This document shows positions 22,470 through 34,055 of a DNA stretch of 64,000 bases, one piece after another. Position 1 is the stretch's first letter, and the number at the start of each line of letters is the position of its first letter. Origin of the DNA: Neospora caninum Liverpool (lineage: Eukaryota; Apicomplexa; Conoidasida; Eucoccidiorida; Sarcocystidae); assembly GCF_000208865.1 (NCBI RefSeq), contig NC_018386.1, positions 1,488,001-1,552,000 of the forward strand, given 5' to 3'. A program made the position numbers and the translations under genes. Below the pieces are notes generated by a model, which saw only the letters and a list, made by a program, of their open reading frames with translations, had not been told where the DNA came from and ran no database searches.

Positions 22470-25400
22470 GCGTACACAGTCACACATACGCCATGTCGCC
22501 CTCTAAAAAAAACAGACCTTGAATGTCCACCGTGCAAAAACCAAACATCTCCGCCATTCCTCGTCCATAAACAAATATCGTCTCTCATACGGTTTACCCG
22601 ACGCTGTGCGCCTCGACGCATCCATTCGTTCACGGACACGTGCCTTTCTTTGTGTACCCTCCGACCTGTTTCTGATTCGTCGACTCTCTTCCGAATTTGC
22701 AGTTCCACCGAATCCTTCACACAAACACGTATACACATCTATATGTGTATATATGTATATATATGTGTATATATGTATATACATATGCATATATCTATAT
22801 TGGATATATTATGTATGAGGATATATGTGCATGACTTGAGATGTATCGCGTTTTGTGCTCGTTTTTTGACGCAGCCCACGCCGTTTGTGCCTCCTCAGGA
22901 GCAGGCAGCGGGTCCGCGACGAGACACTTTCGACTGGTCAACGCAGCTGGACGGGAGCGCAGTTGTCCAGGAGGATCCGCGACTGCAAGACGTGGTGGAT
23001 CAGCTGCAGCTTCGCTTTGGCCACTTGCGCGACGTGATTGAGAGAGTCACAAAAAAATTCGGAAGTCTCGAGGCGTTCGCGAACGGATACAAAGTATTTG
23101 GCTTCCAGAGAGTCGAGGCAGAGCAGGGGTAAGCCGCGCGTGGAGACACTCCTCTGCTTTGTCCCACTTTTGCATTCTTTCCACACGCTGTCCCAGACCC
23201 ATTTCGTGTTCGGACACTTTTTCTCAACTTTCCTCTGACCTTTTCACCTGGGATCTGGCGAGTTTTGCGTGGCCTCCGTACGCAGCACGGGACGCGATCG
23301 AACGTTGGGTGTCTCCCTGCCCCGTGCCTCGACACTCGCTTCGTTTTACCCTCTTAAAAGCCATGCACGCATGCACAGACATGGTCTACATATGCACGAC
23401 CTCGACCTTTCTCCCTCTTTCTCTCCACATGTACATAAACTTACATATGTATATACAGGTAGGTGTATGTGTGTGTTGTCACACGTGGATGCGGATAAAC
23501 TCTTCAGGATCGAGACAGACGGCTTTGTGGTGTATGTTGTTCGTTTTGCAGACGCCCCGGAGGGTGGTCCTATCGGGAGTGGCTGCCGCACGCCTCGGAA
23601 GTTTACCTCTTTGGAGACTTCAACAACTGGAATCGAACGTCGCACCGCCTGCAGCGCGAGCCGAAGGACGCGTTCCCCTTTTTCTTCGAAGCCGACCTTG
23701 GGCTGGACCCCGAGGCCGCTGCGGCTTCGGCGTCTGCCCAAGAGGAAGCGCGCCAAGAACAAAAGCAGACAGACGGCGGGGTGTGGAGTCTGTTCCTCCC
23801 CGACCACGCGGACGGCTCTTGGGCGCTGTCGCATCGGTGAGCGCCGCAGGGTGCGGAAACGTCTGTTTGCTCACGCGTTGGTCCCAATCGTCTCTTCCCA
23901 CGAGGGCGGCGTCAACTTTTTCCTTGGCTTCCACCTTCCACTTTTCTTTTCGCCGGCTCCAACAGCTCTTCGGCTCTCTCTCGCACTCGTCCTCGCCGTT
24001 TATCTCTCGTTCCCTCGCTGTCTCGCGCTGTCTCTCTGTGTGTCTGAGTCTCTCCCCAGGGATGGTGTCCCTGTGAGCCAGTGCATGCATGGAACTCTCA
24101 GGCTGGGTTCATACACCGGTTGCCGTGGTTTTCGCTCTTTCCCCCTTCAGATCCCGCGTGCGCGTTCGCGTGGTTTCTGAGAACGGCGAAGAATTCGATC
24201 GCGTCCCTGCGTGGGCGACCGTCGCGTGGAAAGGCGAGGACTCGAACTTGTTCAACGCCGTCATCTGGAAGCCTCCGCGAGAAGTGAGGCACGCACCATC
24301 GGTGGAGCCGCTCCAGCGCAGAGACGAGCGATTTGTTCGGGAACCTGCGCAAAAAATAAGACGCGAGTGCGCGAACTCGCGTGAAAACCCCACCCCAGTG
24401 CCTTCTTTTCGGGAGATACGTGCATGCTTCATGTATATATGCTTGTGTGTGTGTGTGTATACGGGGGTTTGTTTCTTCTCGTTATGCAACTTCGCGTTTT
24501 TGTCGCGTCCTTACGCGAGGACGGAGAAAAAGGCAAGAGCCGAAAAAGCCGCGTTGTGCTCTTCTGCTTTGTCGTGCTTCCGTTAGCTTCAGAGAGCCTC
24601 ACGGATATCCGTGGAGCTCTGCTGCCTCGCGCGGTCTTGTTCTGCCACCACTCTTTTTCTCGCGAGTCGGCGGGTGACTGCCTTTGCCTTTCTGTATGCA
24701 CGTCCCATTCTCTGCAGGAGGAGTACGTCAGCCGCCATCCGGCCCCCGCCGCCGCGAGACTCAGCGGCGCTCCGCGGGTGTACGAGTCCCACGTCGGGTC
24801 AAGCGGGCCGGGGGGCGAGCGACTGGGGACTTACTCGGACTTCGTCGACCTCGTGCTCCCCCGCGTCAAACGCCTCGGCTACAACACAGTGCTGGTGAGA
24901 ACCAGCAGCCAGAAAAGAGCGACAAGAAAGAGAAGGAAGCGAAGAAGAGAAGAAGGACGACTAGCGAAGAGAGTAGGGAGAGAAGGGAAAGAGACAGGAG
25001 AGTCGGGAGAGAATCTTGTCTTTCTGTCTGGAGCGTGTCTCGCTTTTTTGGCTGTCCTTTTTCGCTGGGCCCTTTGAGGCCTTTCCTGGCCCCAGCCTTT
25101 CAGGTCCGGCGCGTGTGTCTATCTCCCGTTCGTTGTGGGCTGTTTTTCCGCTTTCTCTAGCTGAACGGCGTGGTCGAGCATGCAGACTACGCGTCCTTCG
25201 GCTTTTACGTCTCGAGCCCGTTCGCCATCAGCAGCCGCTTCGGGACTCCCGAGGAATTTCGGCGGCTCGTCGACGCCGCGCATGCCTTCGGGCTAAGGGT
25301 TCTCATCACGCTCTACCACTCGCACGTGTCGCGCAACGCCTTGGAGGGCCTTGGCAACATGGACGGCTGCGAGTCGACCTACTTTCTGGACGGCGACGCA

Positions 25401-28400
25401 GGCACAAATGCGGAGTGGCAAGAAGCCAAGCTCTTCGACTACGGAAAGACCGAGGTGCTCAGATACCTCCTGTCAAACATCAAGTTCTTCGTCGACGTCT
25501 ACAAGTACGTCTTGGCGGTGTGCGGGCTTCCAGCGCCGAGTTTTCTTGGCGAGGGCGAAAGCCTTCCTCGCGGAGACTGGGAAGAACCGGACGTTTACGG
25601 TTTACGGGGCACCCTTTTTTCTGTCTCTATCTTTTCTGCAGCGTGGACGGCTTTCGCTTTGAGGGCGTCTCGTCGATGCTGTACACGCACCACGGGACGG
25701 CGTGGAAATTCGACCTTTTCGACTACGCGTCGTATTTCGCTGTGGGGTCGTTGCGCGCCTCGTCGCTGCTTTACCTCTCCCTTGCAAACACACTTCTCGC
25801 TTCTCTCCTTCCTGCCCCGCGACGTCTCTCGCTCGCGAACGAGTGGTCAGCGTTTCCGACTCTCTGCCGGAGAGTCGAGAAGGGCGGTCTCGGCTTCGAC
25901 TTCCGGCACGAAGGCGGTTGGGCGCAGAAGCTGCGCAGGCAGCTCCAGCAGCTCGGCGGCCATTCTTGGCGACTCGACGAGTTGGTTTGGGCGATCGCCA
26001 GCAAACCCAACACGGAGAAGGTTCTTGCTGCGTTCGAGGACGCCGACACCACCCGTCTGTGCAGAAGGTAAAATCCAGCGACCCGAGACGTGGAGACAGT
26101 CTCCCTTTCTCGTCTCTCTCCACACCCCCCCTCTATCGCCCCCACACTGCTTTCCTGGACTCTGTCCGTCCTGATGCTCCCATGCGCCGTGTTCCTCGTG
26201 ACCTTCCGTACTCGCTTCTTCCTGTCTTTTCTTTCTCTCCTGTCTTTTCTTTCTCTCCTGTCTTTTCTTTCTCTCTTTCTTCCGCCTCTCTGTCTTTTTC
26301 TTTTTCCCTTCTGTTTCTTCTTCGTCTCTCCTTCTTTTGCCTTCGTCCCGTTCTTCCCGTTCGTGTCATCTTGTCGCGCATCCTCGCGTTTTGCGTCCAG
26401 GCCTTTGTCGGTCGCTCTCTTTTCGTGGGAGTCTCTGCACACGCACGCAGTCGGCGGCGTGGCCCCACACGTGACGGAGCTGGCGGCAGGCCTAGCGCGG
26501 CAAGGCCACGAGGTCCACGTCTTTGTTCGCGCCACGGGCATGGAGCCTGTGTCGACGGTTCACTTCGGCGTCACCTATCACCAGTGCACCTTTAATCTCG
26601 ACAGAGACTTCGTGAAGGAAATGGGAAACATGTGCGACAGCTTCGTCAACAAATTCCTTGAAGTCGAGGCCGCTCGCGGCGAAGTCTTCGACATTTGCCA
26701 CTCCCACGACTGGCTGGCCGCTCGCGCAATGGTCCGAACGAAGCAGCTGGTGAGCAGTCCACGCGGGAGGGAAAGAAGAAAACGAGGAGAGAAGAAAGCG
26801 AGACGCGAGGAAAACGAGGAGAGGAGAACAGAAGGGAATGCATGGGATATATATTTATATATGAAATATATGTGTGCACATCTCTGTATGTAGTTAGATG
26901 TGTATGTTTACGTAAACGAATGCTTGCACGCTGACTTGCCTACTGGGTCATAATGAGGGGTTGTGTCTATGCCTTTCTCCATCCGACCGTGGGGCTTTGC
27001 GTGTGGACCGATTGCCGTCGGATGTTCGTCGATTTGTGCATGTAAACATGTCTTTACGTTTTTGTCGGGAAAACGGCGGCTGTCCTCGCGTGCACAGTTG
27101 CTTGACCACTCGAGGGTGCATGGCTTCGCTGAAGCGCCGCCCGACGCGCTAGTGTCTAGACACCTGCTCGGAACGCCTTTTTTGCGCGCCTTCGCCAGGG
27201 TCGGACGTCGATCATGACGATGCACTCGACCGAGTTCGGACGCTGCGGAAACAACGCGTACGGCGGAATTTCCAAAAGCATTCGCGACATCGAGGGTAAG
27301 AGAAAGACACAAGGAAAGAAGACACAAACAACGCAGAGAGCGAGGAAGAACACAGAAAAAGACAGAGAACTCACCGTGAGAGACAGAAAACACGTAAAGC
27401 ACAACAAAGAAGGCAAGAACAACATGCACACACAGTAATGCACATCTGCACACCGAGAGGCGGGGATATTAACACCGCGAGACCACGAAAATCGAACTGC
27501 TAGGTTCACAGCTGTTTTGCTTTCGTGCATGCTGTCTCTCTCGGAAGCTGCGGCCTCTGCCGATAGCTCGTCAACTACGAGCCTCCTTTCTTCTCTTTTC
27601 TTCCTCAGCCCAGGCGTGCCACGTGGCAGATCGTGTGATTTGCGTGAGCGGAGTGTTGAAGCACGAAGTGCAGAATCAGTACGGCATCCATCCGGAGAAA
27701 ATCAAAGTTATCTACAACGGGATCCAGTGCGAACGTTTCGACGGCGAGGTGGACGCCGGCGAGGTCAAGGCGCAGTACGGCATCGCCGCCATGGATCCGA
27801 TGTTTCTTTTCGTCGGTGAGATCTCGCGCGGGCTCTCGATGTGTCGAGACACCGGTGCCCGGGTTTTCGAAAGAAGAATCCCGGAAAACCAAGGAACAGA
27901 CAGCCACCCTCTGTGGCTGTCTGTTCCCACGTGTGTGGCACAGAAGACTTTGAGGTCCAGAGTCGTTTTTGCTGATTCCGTTTTTTCGTGAGCCTAAAAG
28001 ACGTCGCTGCTTTCTGCGTCTCCCCGCGCTTCCTCAGGGCGAATGGTCGTGCAGAAGGGCCCTGACCTCCTTTTGGAGGCGATTCCGTTCGTCTTGAAAT
28101 TCCGGAACGACGCCAAGTTCGTCTTTGTCGGCGACGGACACATGATGGGGCAACTCGTCCAGCGATCGAAACACCTCAACGTCAGCCACGCAGGTCAGCA
28201 CGTGCGGCGACGTCTGGACGCGTAGAAGGCGTCTTTGCGCTGTCTGTCGAGAACCCGAAAGGCCCCGGCAAAAAAGAAAAGCGTTTGCCCGCCGCCCCAC
28301 TCCCACCGCGTCGTGTTCTTGCCGTCTCTCTGTCTTTCAAAGTCGCGAGTGCCTTCTCCGTTTCCTCTTTTCCGCTTCCTTTGTCGTTCTCGAGTTTTCT

Positions 28401-29145
28401 CTTTTGTCTCTGTCTCCCCCTTTTCTTCGCTGCGCTTTTGTCTTTCTCTGCTGCTCCTTCTCCGTTTCCCTCCTCGTTTTCTCTGCTTTTTTCGTTCCCG
28501 AGCCTCGCTGGCGGAGTCCGCCCCGCGAGAACTGCCTCCAGGCTAAGGGGCGTGTGTCTGTCGCCGGTGTCTCTCGCTTTTGGCTCTTCAGTGCGCTTCG
28601 TGGGCCAGACTGGCGGGGCGGTGTTGCATGCGCTGTTCAAGTCCTGCGACGCCGTGGTGGTGCCTTCGCGAAACGAGCCTTTCGGCATCGTCGTCTTGGA
28701 AGCCTGGAGCTCTGGCAAGCCAGTCGTCGCGACGAACAGCGGAGGGCCGCGCGACTTTGTCAATCCCGACCACACCGGCTACTTGGTGGTGAGAGCGACG
28801 CGAGCAAGCTCTTGTCCAGGATCTCTCGCCATCGGACAGAAACTTGGATTCCAGAGACAGCACACACCTGCCCCCGCAACTGAGGCTGCAACGGGAAACG
28901 TACACATTTCTCATACGCCTGCACACCATGCGGGGGTCTGCACGCAAACCAGTGGCTTTGGGACGCATGCGCCGAACGCTCTTCTTGCCGACCTCGGCGC
29001 CGCAATGAAGGGGCCAGAACATATCTCCAGACGGAGATATGCTCTATCTATCTATATCTATCTATATTTCTATCTATCTTTCTATGTCCATAGCGCACCT
29101 CAACGCAATTGTGTGTAACTATATATATATATATATATATATATC

Positions 29146-29177
<32 letters not shown>

Positions 29178-31904
29178 TGTATGTATGTATGTATGTATGT
29201 ATGTATGTATGTATGTATATATGTATGCATAGGCATCGGTTCAGCTATCTGACTTTCAAGATCTCTCTCTCACCGTTGGATGCCGATCGCCCTGTGTGAA
29301 TTCGTTACTTCTGTGGCGACGTGGAAATGCTGGTACATTGCTTGGCTGCAGGATCCGCAGCCTGGGAGCATTGCGTGGGGTTGCTGCGAGATTTTGAAGA
29401 ACTTTGAGCACTCCCGATGGATGGGATCTCGCGGGCGCGTGACGGCGGCTTTCAGTTTCAGCTGGGACTCCATCGCGACACAGACTGCCGAAGTTTACTG
29501 CGAGCAAACGTGTCGCCACGACTTACCTCCAAACTGCACGAATGCGAAAAAGGGCGACAAGACGATGGCGCTCGCTCTCGTCGGGCCGGTAAGAGCGAAG
29601 AGCGACCGGAGGGAAAACGCAGAACGGCGTGTGTACAGACTTTCCCCCGGAGGCGGAGAAGCAAACACTATCTTTTTGGTTCGTGGCATGACCAGGCACC
29701 ACGCGTCACGTGTCCAGCGGCGCGCTTCTCAATTTGTTTGGGAGGTTTACGATTTAGACCTTTTCTTCCACTCTTCCGAGGCAGAGAGAGACCGCGAAGC
29801 GGCGACACCAGGCCGACAGGGAGGGGGGGGGGGCGAGGAACCTGCGCTAGGCTCCACACCTCTGAGCGTTTGGACTCTTTCGCGCTTCTTGCCTCAAGAG
29901 TTTGTGCCTCCCTCTCGTGTCTCGGAGCGAGCTCGGGTTTGTTTTCCACGACGGGCTACGGCGCGCTCTTCTTCGTCTCCTGATTTTGGTTCGCGTCTCC
30001 CTGCGCGACCTGCTTAGGCTCTGCATGCGCACATGGCTGTCTTCGACGCCGACCCGAGCGTGGCGAGCGGCCTGGCCCTCTGGCGCGTTCTCCGGCTCCT
30101 CCTCTTTGTCGTCGCGGACGGCTGGCTGGGATTCATGGGCAACGAATTTGCGCACCCCGACGAAGTTGATCTTCCGCGACCTGCAAACCACTTCTCCATG
30201 GCGAAAAACTTCCGCCGGTGGAACCTTGCAGACGACATTCGCCTCAAATTCAAACACTGCGAGGTGCGTGGGGACGCGTTTCTCCGCGCGCGTGGTCACC
30301 TAGGTGACTTAAAACTCCACGTGGACACACATTCTCACAGGTTGCTCTCCCACTCTCTCTATATATTTATCTAAATAGGAGTGCATGCAGAGAGGTAGGT
30401 GTGTGCTGGTCCGTAGGATCTGTCGCTCCGCTGGGGCCGGGGAGTCTCTTGGCCGGCGGGTTGGCGCGACAGATTTCGCGGCGTTGCTGCGTGTCTCTGT
30501 TTTTCGCCTTCCAGTTTTTCGAGGCGTTCTTGAGTCACTGGGAAAACATCTTCGAGTGCCAGAGCGCAAGTCACCTGTTCGTGGTGAGCTGCAGCGACAA
30601 AACCCAAGTTGTTGTCCTCGAACGCGGTGACTGTCTCGTAGCGATCAACCTCCACCCCACGCAAGTAAGCCGTTTTTCTCTCTTCGTCTTGTCGGTACAC
30701 TTGTGCTCGCGTCTTCTCGCGCGCATCTCCGCTGCCACCGTCACCTCGCCTTGCTGCTTGTGCACCCTCTCTTCCGCGGCGTTATCGCCCTCCTCTCGCT
30801 CTCGTTGTCGGTCTTCTCCTCGTGCTCCCCTCTCGCGCTTCCTCCTCTTCGTCTCTTCATCTCCTCTCCCTTGTCTTCTTTCTCTCTGTTTTCTTCTTTT
30901 CTCGTCTTCCTCTTCTGCTCTGTCTCCTGTCTGCGTCCTTTCCACAGCCTGAACTGTGTCTTGTGTTGTTCCCAGAGCTACGAAGGCTTTCACACCGGGT
31001 GTATGTACAGCGGCCCCGAGATGCGCCTCTTGTTCGACACCGACGAGGAGCGTTTTGGCGGCTTCGGCCGTCTCACTGCCAAGAGTTTGCACCCCATTCT
31101 CCCGGGGAAGGACAGTCGACCGCACTCGGTCAAGCTGTATCTCCCGTCTCGCACAGCGGCTGTCTACGTTTCCAGTCAACTCTTTGACCAGACCTACGCT
31201 GCCAAATGGGACGCCGATCCTGTGAGAAGAAATAGCGCGAGAAACCACTGCAGCTTTCTGCCGCCACGCACACGCCGAGGAAAAAAATGCGCATGCAAAA
31301 ACACACTTATACTTGGACTGTGCGTATGCGTAAGACAAGTCTATATAGATAGATGTATATATATATATATATGTAGGTACAGATGTAGTGGTAAACTCGT
31401 ATGTATAATACTTGTGCATCTGCATCTCTACACATGTATAGCTAACCCTACATATATCTATTTTATTAGCGAGCATCTTCGTATATAGCTTTAGCGTAAA
31501 TATGTGTCTACAAAGCTAAAAATGACCTATACATGGAATTCTACATACATCTACATATGTATACTTGAAGATATTTGTGAACCTCTGGCTGATTTCCCTC
31601 GCACTCGCAATATCTACAGAGGTATACGCGCACTGGCCGAGATGGCGTTGTGTTCGAGGGGGTTTGTGCTTTTGTGTGGAAGTTGTGAACTCTAACTTTT
31701 GTCAGAGAACAAATAAACACCTCTATCAAAAGTTCTGTGCCTTCTTTGCAAAATCTTTATCTTGAAAACCGTAATTTTGGATATTTTATAAAATACGCGG
31801 ATGAAAATGTGTCTCTTACTCTTCAGGTGATGAATTTCACAGCCGATGAGTTCGTGGCACATCTGGCGACCGTCACGGCGGAATGCATGCAGGCTTTCTC
31901 GTGA
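19477..31904 (+). CDS. Branching-enzyme-like GH13 protein with a GT4 glycosyltransferase inserted in the barrel
   Basis: Exons: 19477-19677, 20309-21370, 21828-21997, 22157-22346, 22899-23128, 23552-23836, 24151-24283, 24718-24894, 25161-25504, 25642-26067, 26401-26749, 27199-27295, 27609-27815, 28038-28193, 28592-28788, 29352-29588, 30018-30263, 30515-30664, 30976-31221, 31827-31904. The CDS is 5181 nt (1726 aa) with all phases consistent; the start has ACCATG context. Residues 1-540 are unrecognised. About 545-760 match the N-terminal helix and CBM48 of eukaryotic branching enzymes (YREWLPHASEVYLFGDFNNW); 760-1072 are the first part of the GH13 barrel (HSHVSRN, DGFRFEGVSSMLYTHHG). About 1073-1475 form a full GT4 domain (GGVAPHVTELAAGLARQGHEV, HSHDW, HSTEFGRCGNN, EPFGIVVLE). 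From 1476 (GDKT) the GH13 domain resumes (GFMGNEFAHPDE) and ends with the beta-sandwich (FGGFGR, LPSRTAAVYV). Likely role: cytosolic alpha-glucan (amylopectin) metabolism. An alternative acceptor at 22872 would add nine residues. Confidence 0.92.
19931..19968 (+). repeat. (GTAT)n microsatellite
   Basis: About eight tetranucleotide units in the first intron (19678-20308) of the GT4/GH13 gene. Confidence 0.9.
22429..22468 (+). repeat. (CA)20 microsatellite
   Basis: About 40 bp of CA dinucleotide preceded by three CATC units, in the intron 22347-22898. A TATG/TATA-rich patch follows at about 22741-22802 in the same intron. Confidence 0.92.
27893..27927 (+). repeat. Perfect 15-bp inverted repeat
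   Basis: GGAACAGACAGCCAC at 27893-27907 and its exact reverse complement at 27913-27927 flank a 5-nt spacer. It lies inside the 222-nt intron 27816-28037, between two GT4-encoding exons, so the pre-mRNA could form a stable hairpin there. Confidence 0.9.
29119..29228 (+). repeat. (AT)n followed by (TATG)n microsatellite
   Basis: About 27 bp of AT dinucleotide, then roughly 70 bp of GTAT tetranucleotide, in the 563-nt intron 28789-29351. This is the longest intron of the GT4 segment. Confidence 0.93.
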
Positions 31905-33036
31905 TAAGGCGCCCATCGCACGCGAGATCTTCGCCAGACAAAAAAGGGAGACATGCATATACATACCTGTATATATGCATATATATGCATGCGTACATAT
32001 GCTTATGTGTATACATATACGCACAGATAACTCAGCTGTAGATATATATATATATATATATACAGCCTTACACAACCATATCTGTGTACCCATATATATT
32101 TGTGTATAGACATATACGTTTTGTGGTTGGGAAGACCCTACGTTGGAGGGAGGCGAACGGCGAAACGAGTAAGCGGGACGGAAAGGAAGCAGAAGAGGGT
32201 TTCTGGATGGCAATGTTCTGTCTTTTCTTCTCTTTTGCTTCCGCGGTCTACCAAAAGCAGGATGTCGAGGGCGAGAAAGACGACTCCGGTCTCTTTCTCT
32301 CCCTCTGAAATGAGGCAGACGCCCTTCTGTTTGTCAGGTGTACGTACACCGCAGCTTCAGCGTGAAGTGCTCCGCCGGGGCTAAAGCGCGTTTTTTCGTG
32401 CAACGTGTGGTTGTCGATCTTTTGTGGCGTTTTTTTGGGCGTCGCTGTTCTTTGTTTGCTGCCCTCTTTTCTCTCGTTTCTTGAGCCGAAAACCCTTCCG
32501 TTTATCGCAGTTTTGTTGCTCGGCAGACGCACACGGACAGCGAGGCAGACAGCGGGGGAATCTTTGTTCAAAATGATTTCTGCAGTTTGCCGACTTCCGT
32601 ACGTGGCCTGCCGCCTGCGTTGATTCTCGTGGACGCGTCTTTCGCTCGGGACCCAAAACGGGAGGCAGAGAGCACGGACGCCTTTCGTGGAACGGCAAAG
32701 CGCTGCATGCTATGTCTTCGCTGCCTTCGTCTCCCACTTCTGTCTGCCTGTCGGTGAAAATCCAGATACGGACAGAGGGGGAGCGGCAGAACTTTGAGGA
32801 TGGTGAATTATCGGTTTGCACAACGAGGGAGATGCGTTTCGTTCCTGTCTCCTCGTCCCTATCCCTCGAGAAAACGGGAGAGAATAGAGAGCCGTGTGGA
32901 GAGCGGTCGGCGCAGCGTATTCATGTACGTGCGCATCTGTCTGCGTATCTATTTCTGTTAGTACATTTTCCTGCATACCCTGGTGCGTATATTTGCATCT
33001 GTTTTAAAAGGCGTAGTTATCCGTTTTTTTGTGCTT

Positions 33037-33064
33037 TGCATGCATGCATGCATGCATGCATGCA
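33037..33064 (+). repeat. (TGCA)7 block
   Basis: Seven perfect TGCA units; each offset contains the palindrome TGCATGCA. It lies about 2.6 kb upstream of the GCP4 start and about 1.1 kb past the GT4/GH13 stop. Confidence 0.92.
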
Positions 33065-33435
33065 TCTGTGAAGATGTCCTCTGTCTCGGTCCCACTTCCC
33101 GTTTGTTCCGCTCATTTGCCTGGTCGCATGCAGCGAGGGGCATGCAGATCTCGGAACTGTTCTCACAGCGAGAGATGGCGTTTTGTCGCTTTGTATCGAC
33201 TCGCTGAAAAACTCTGTGTTTTTTCCTCGGACTGACGAACCTTCTCTCTCGGGTAGTGTGGGACGAGAAGGAACAGTGACACTGGAAACCCGTACGACTG
33301 CATGGCAGATGTCGCCGGACACAATCGCATGGCTCCACGTTTCAAAGTGAAGACCCAAGCCTGCCTGGGGGGGTCTCTGAGTGTATGCACTCGCCTCCAA
33401 AAAAAACGAATTCGAGTCTCGTGCCCCTCAATATG

Positions 33436-33438
<3 letters not shown>

Positions 33439-33471
<33 letters not shown>
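33439..33471 (+). repeat. (TA)n microsatellite
   Basis: About 33 bp of uninterrupted TA dinucleotide in the spacer. Similar shorter tracts lie at 33896-33918 and 34019-34052. Confidence 0.9.
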
Positions 33472-33477
<6 letters not shown>

Positions 33478-34018
33478 CATATGTCCGTAGACAGTGTCTA
33501 TGCACATGTGATACCCAAATACCTATACAGAACTGTGAATAGGTGGGTAATTATGTGCACACATGGTTGACACAAGCCGACGCATGCGTTTGTCGTGATG
33601 AAGCTGTTCCTGTGTCTGGAAAGGCCAAGAGTCTCCATTCGGTAGCTGCCGGTTGGCGTTTGCCGGAAATCTGCATTTCTCGGTCCATGCGCTGTTTCTC
33701 CCGGGCGCCAAATCCGATTTCCTCCCTCAATTTCCTCGAGTCGTACCTCAAAAACAGTGCACACTTCAACGCTCTCTTCGTTTGCCTCTCTAGCCTCGCA
33801 GATCTTGGTGCTTTGCTCCCCACGCAAAACCACATATACCCACGTACTTACATATGGATGCGTATAACTACACATACAGACACTTGTCTATATCTCCATA
33901 TATATATATATATATATACCTGTGCATAGCCTTTAGATGCATGTCTCCAGCTATATTCATGCACGCATGTGTATATATCCCTACACGTACTCTTCTTTGC
34001 TATCTGTATCCATTTACC

Positions 34019-34055
<37 letters not shown>

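Noticed and set aside
29119..29228. CRISPR-like or satellite array
   Set aside because: Simple AT then TATG microsatellite in an intron, with no spacers.
19477..31904. Two separate genes (a branching enzyme and a glycosyltransferase) misjoined
   Set aside because: GH13 motifs occur on both sides of the GT4 exons and resume mid-motif at GDKT, and no start or stop codon context fits a separate GT4 gene.
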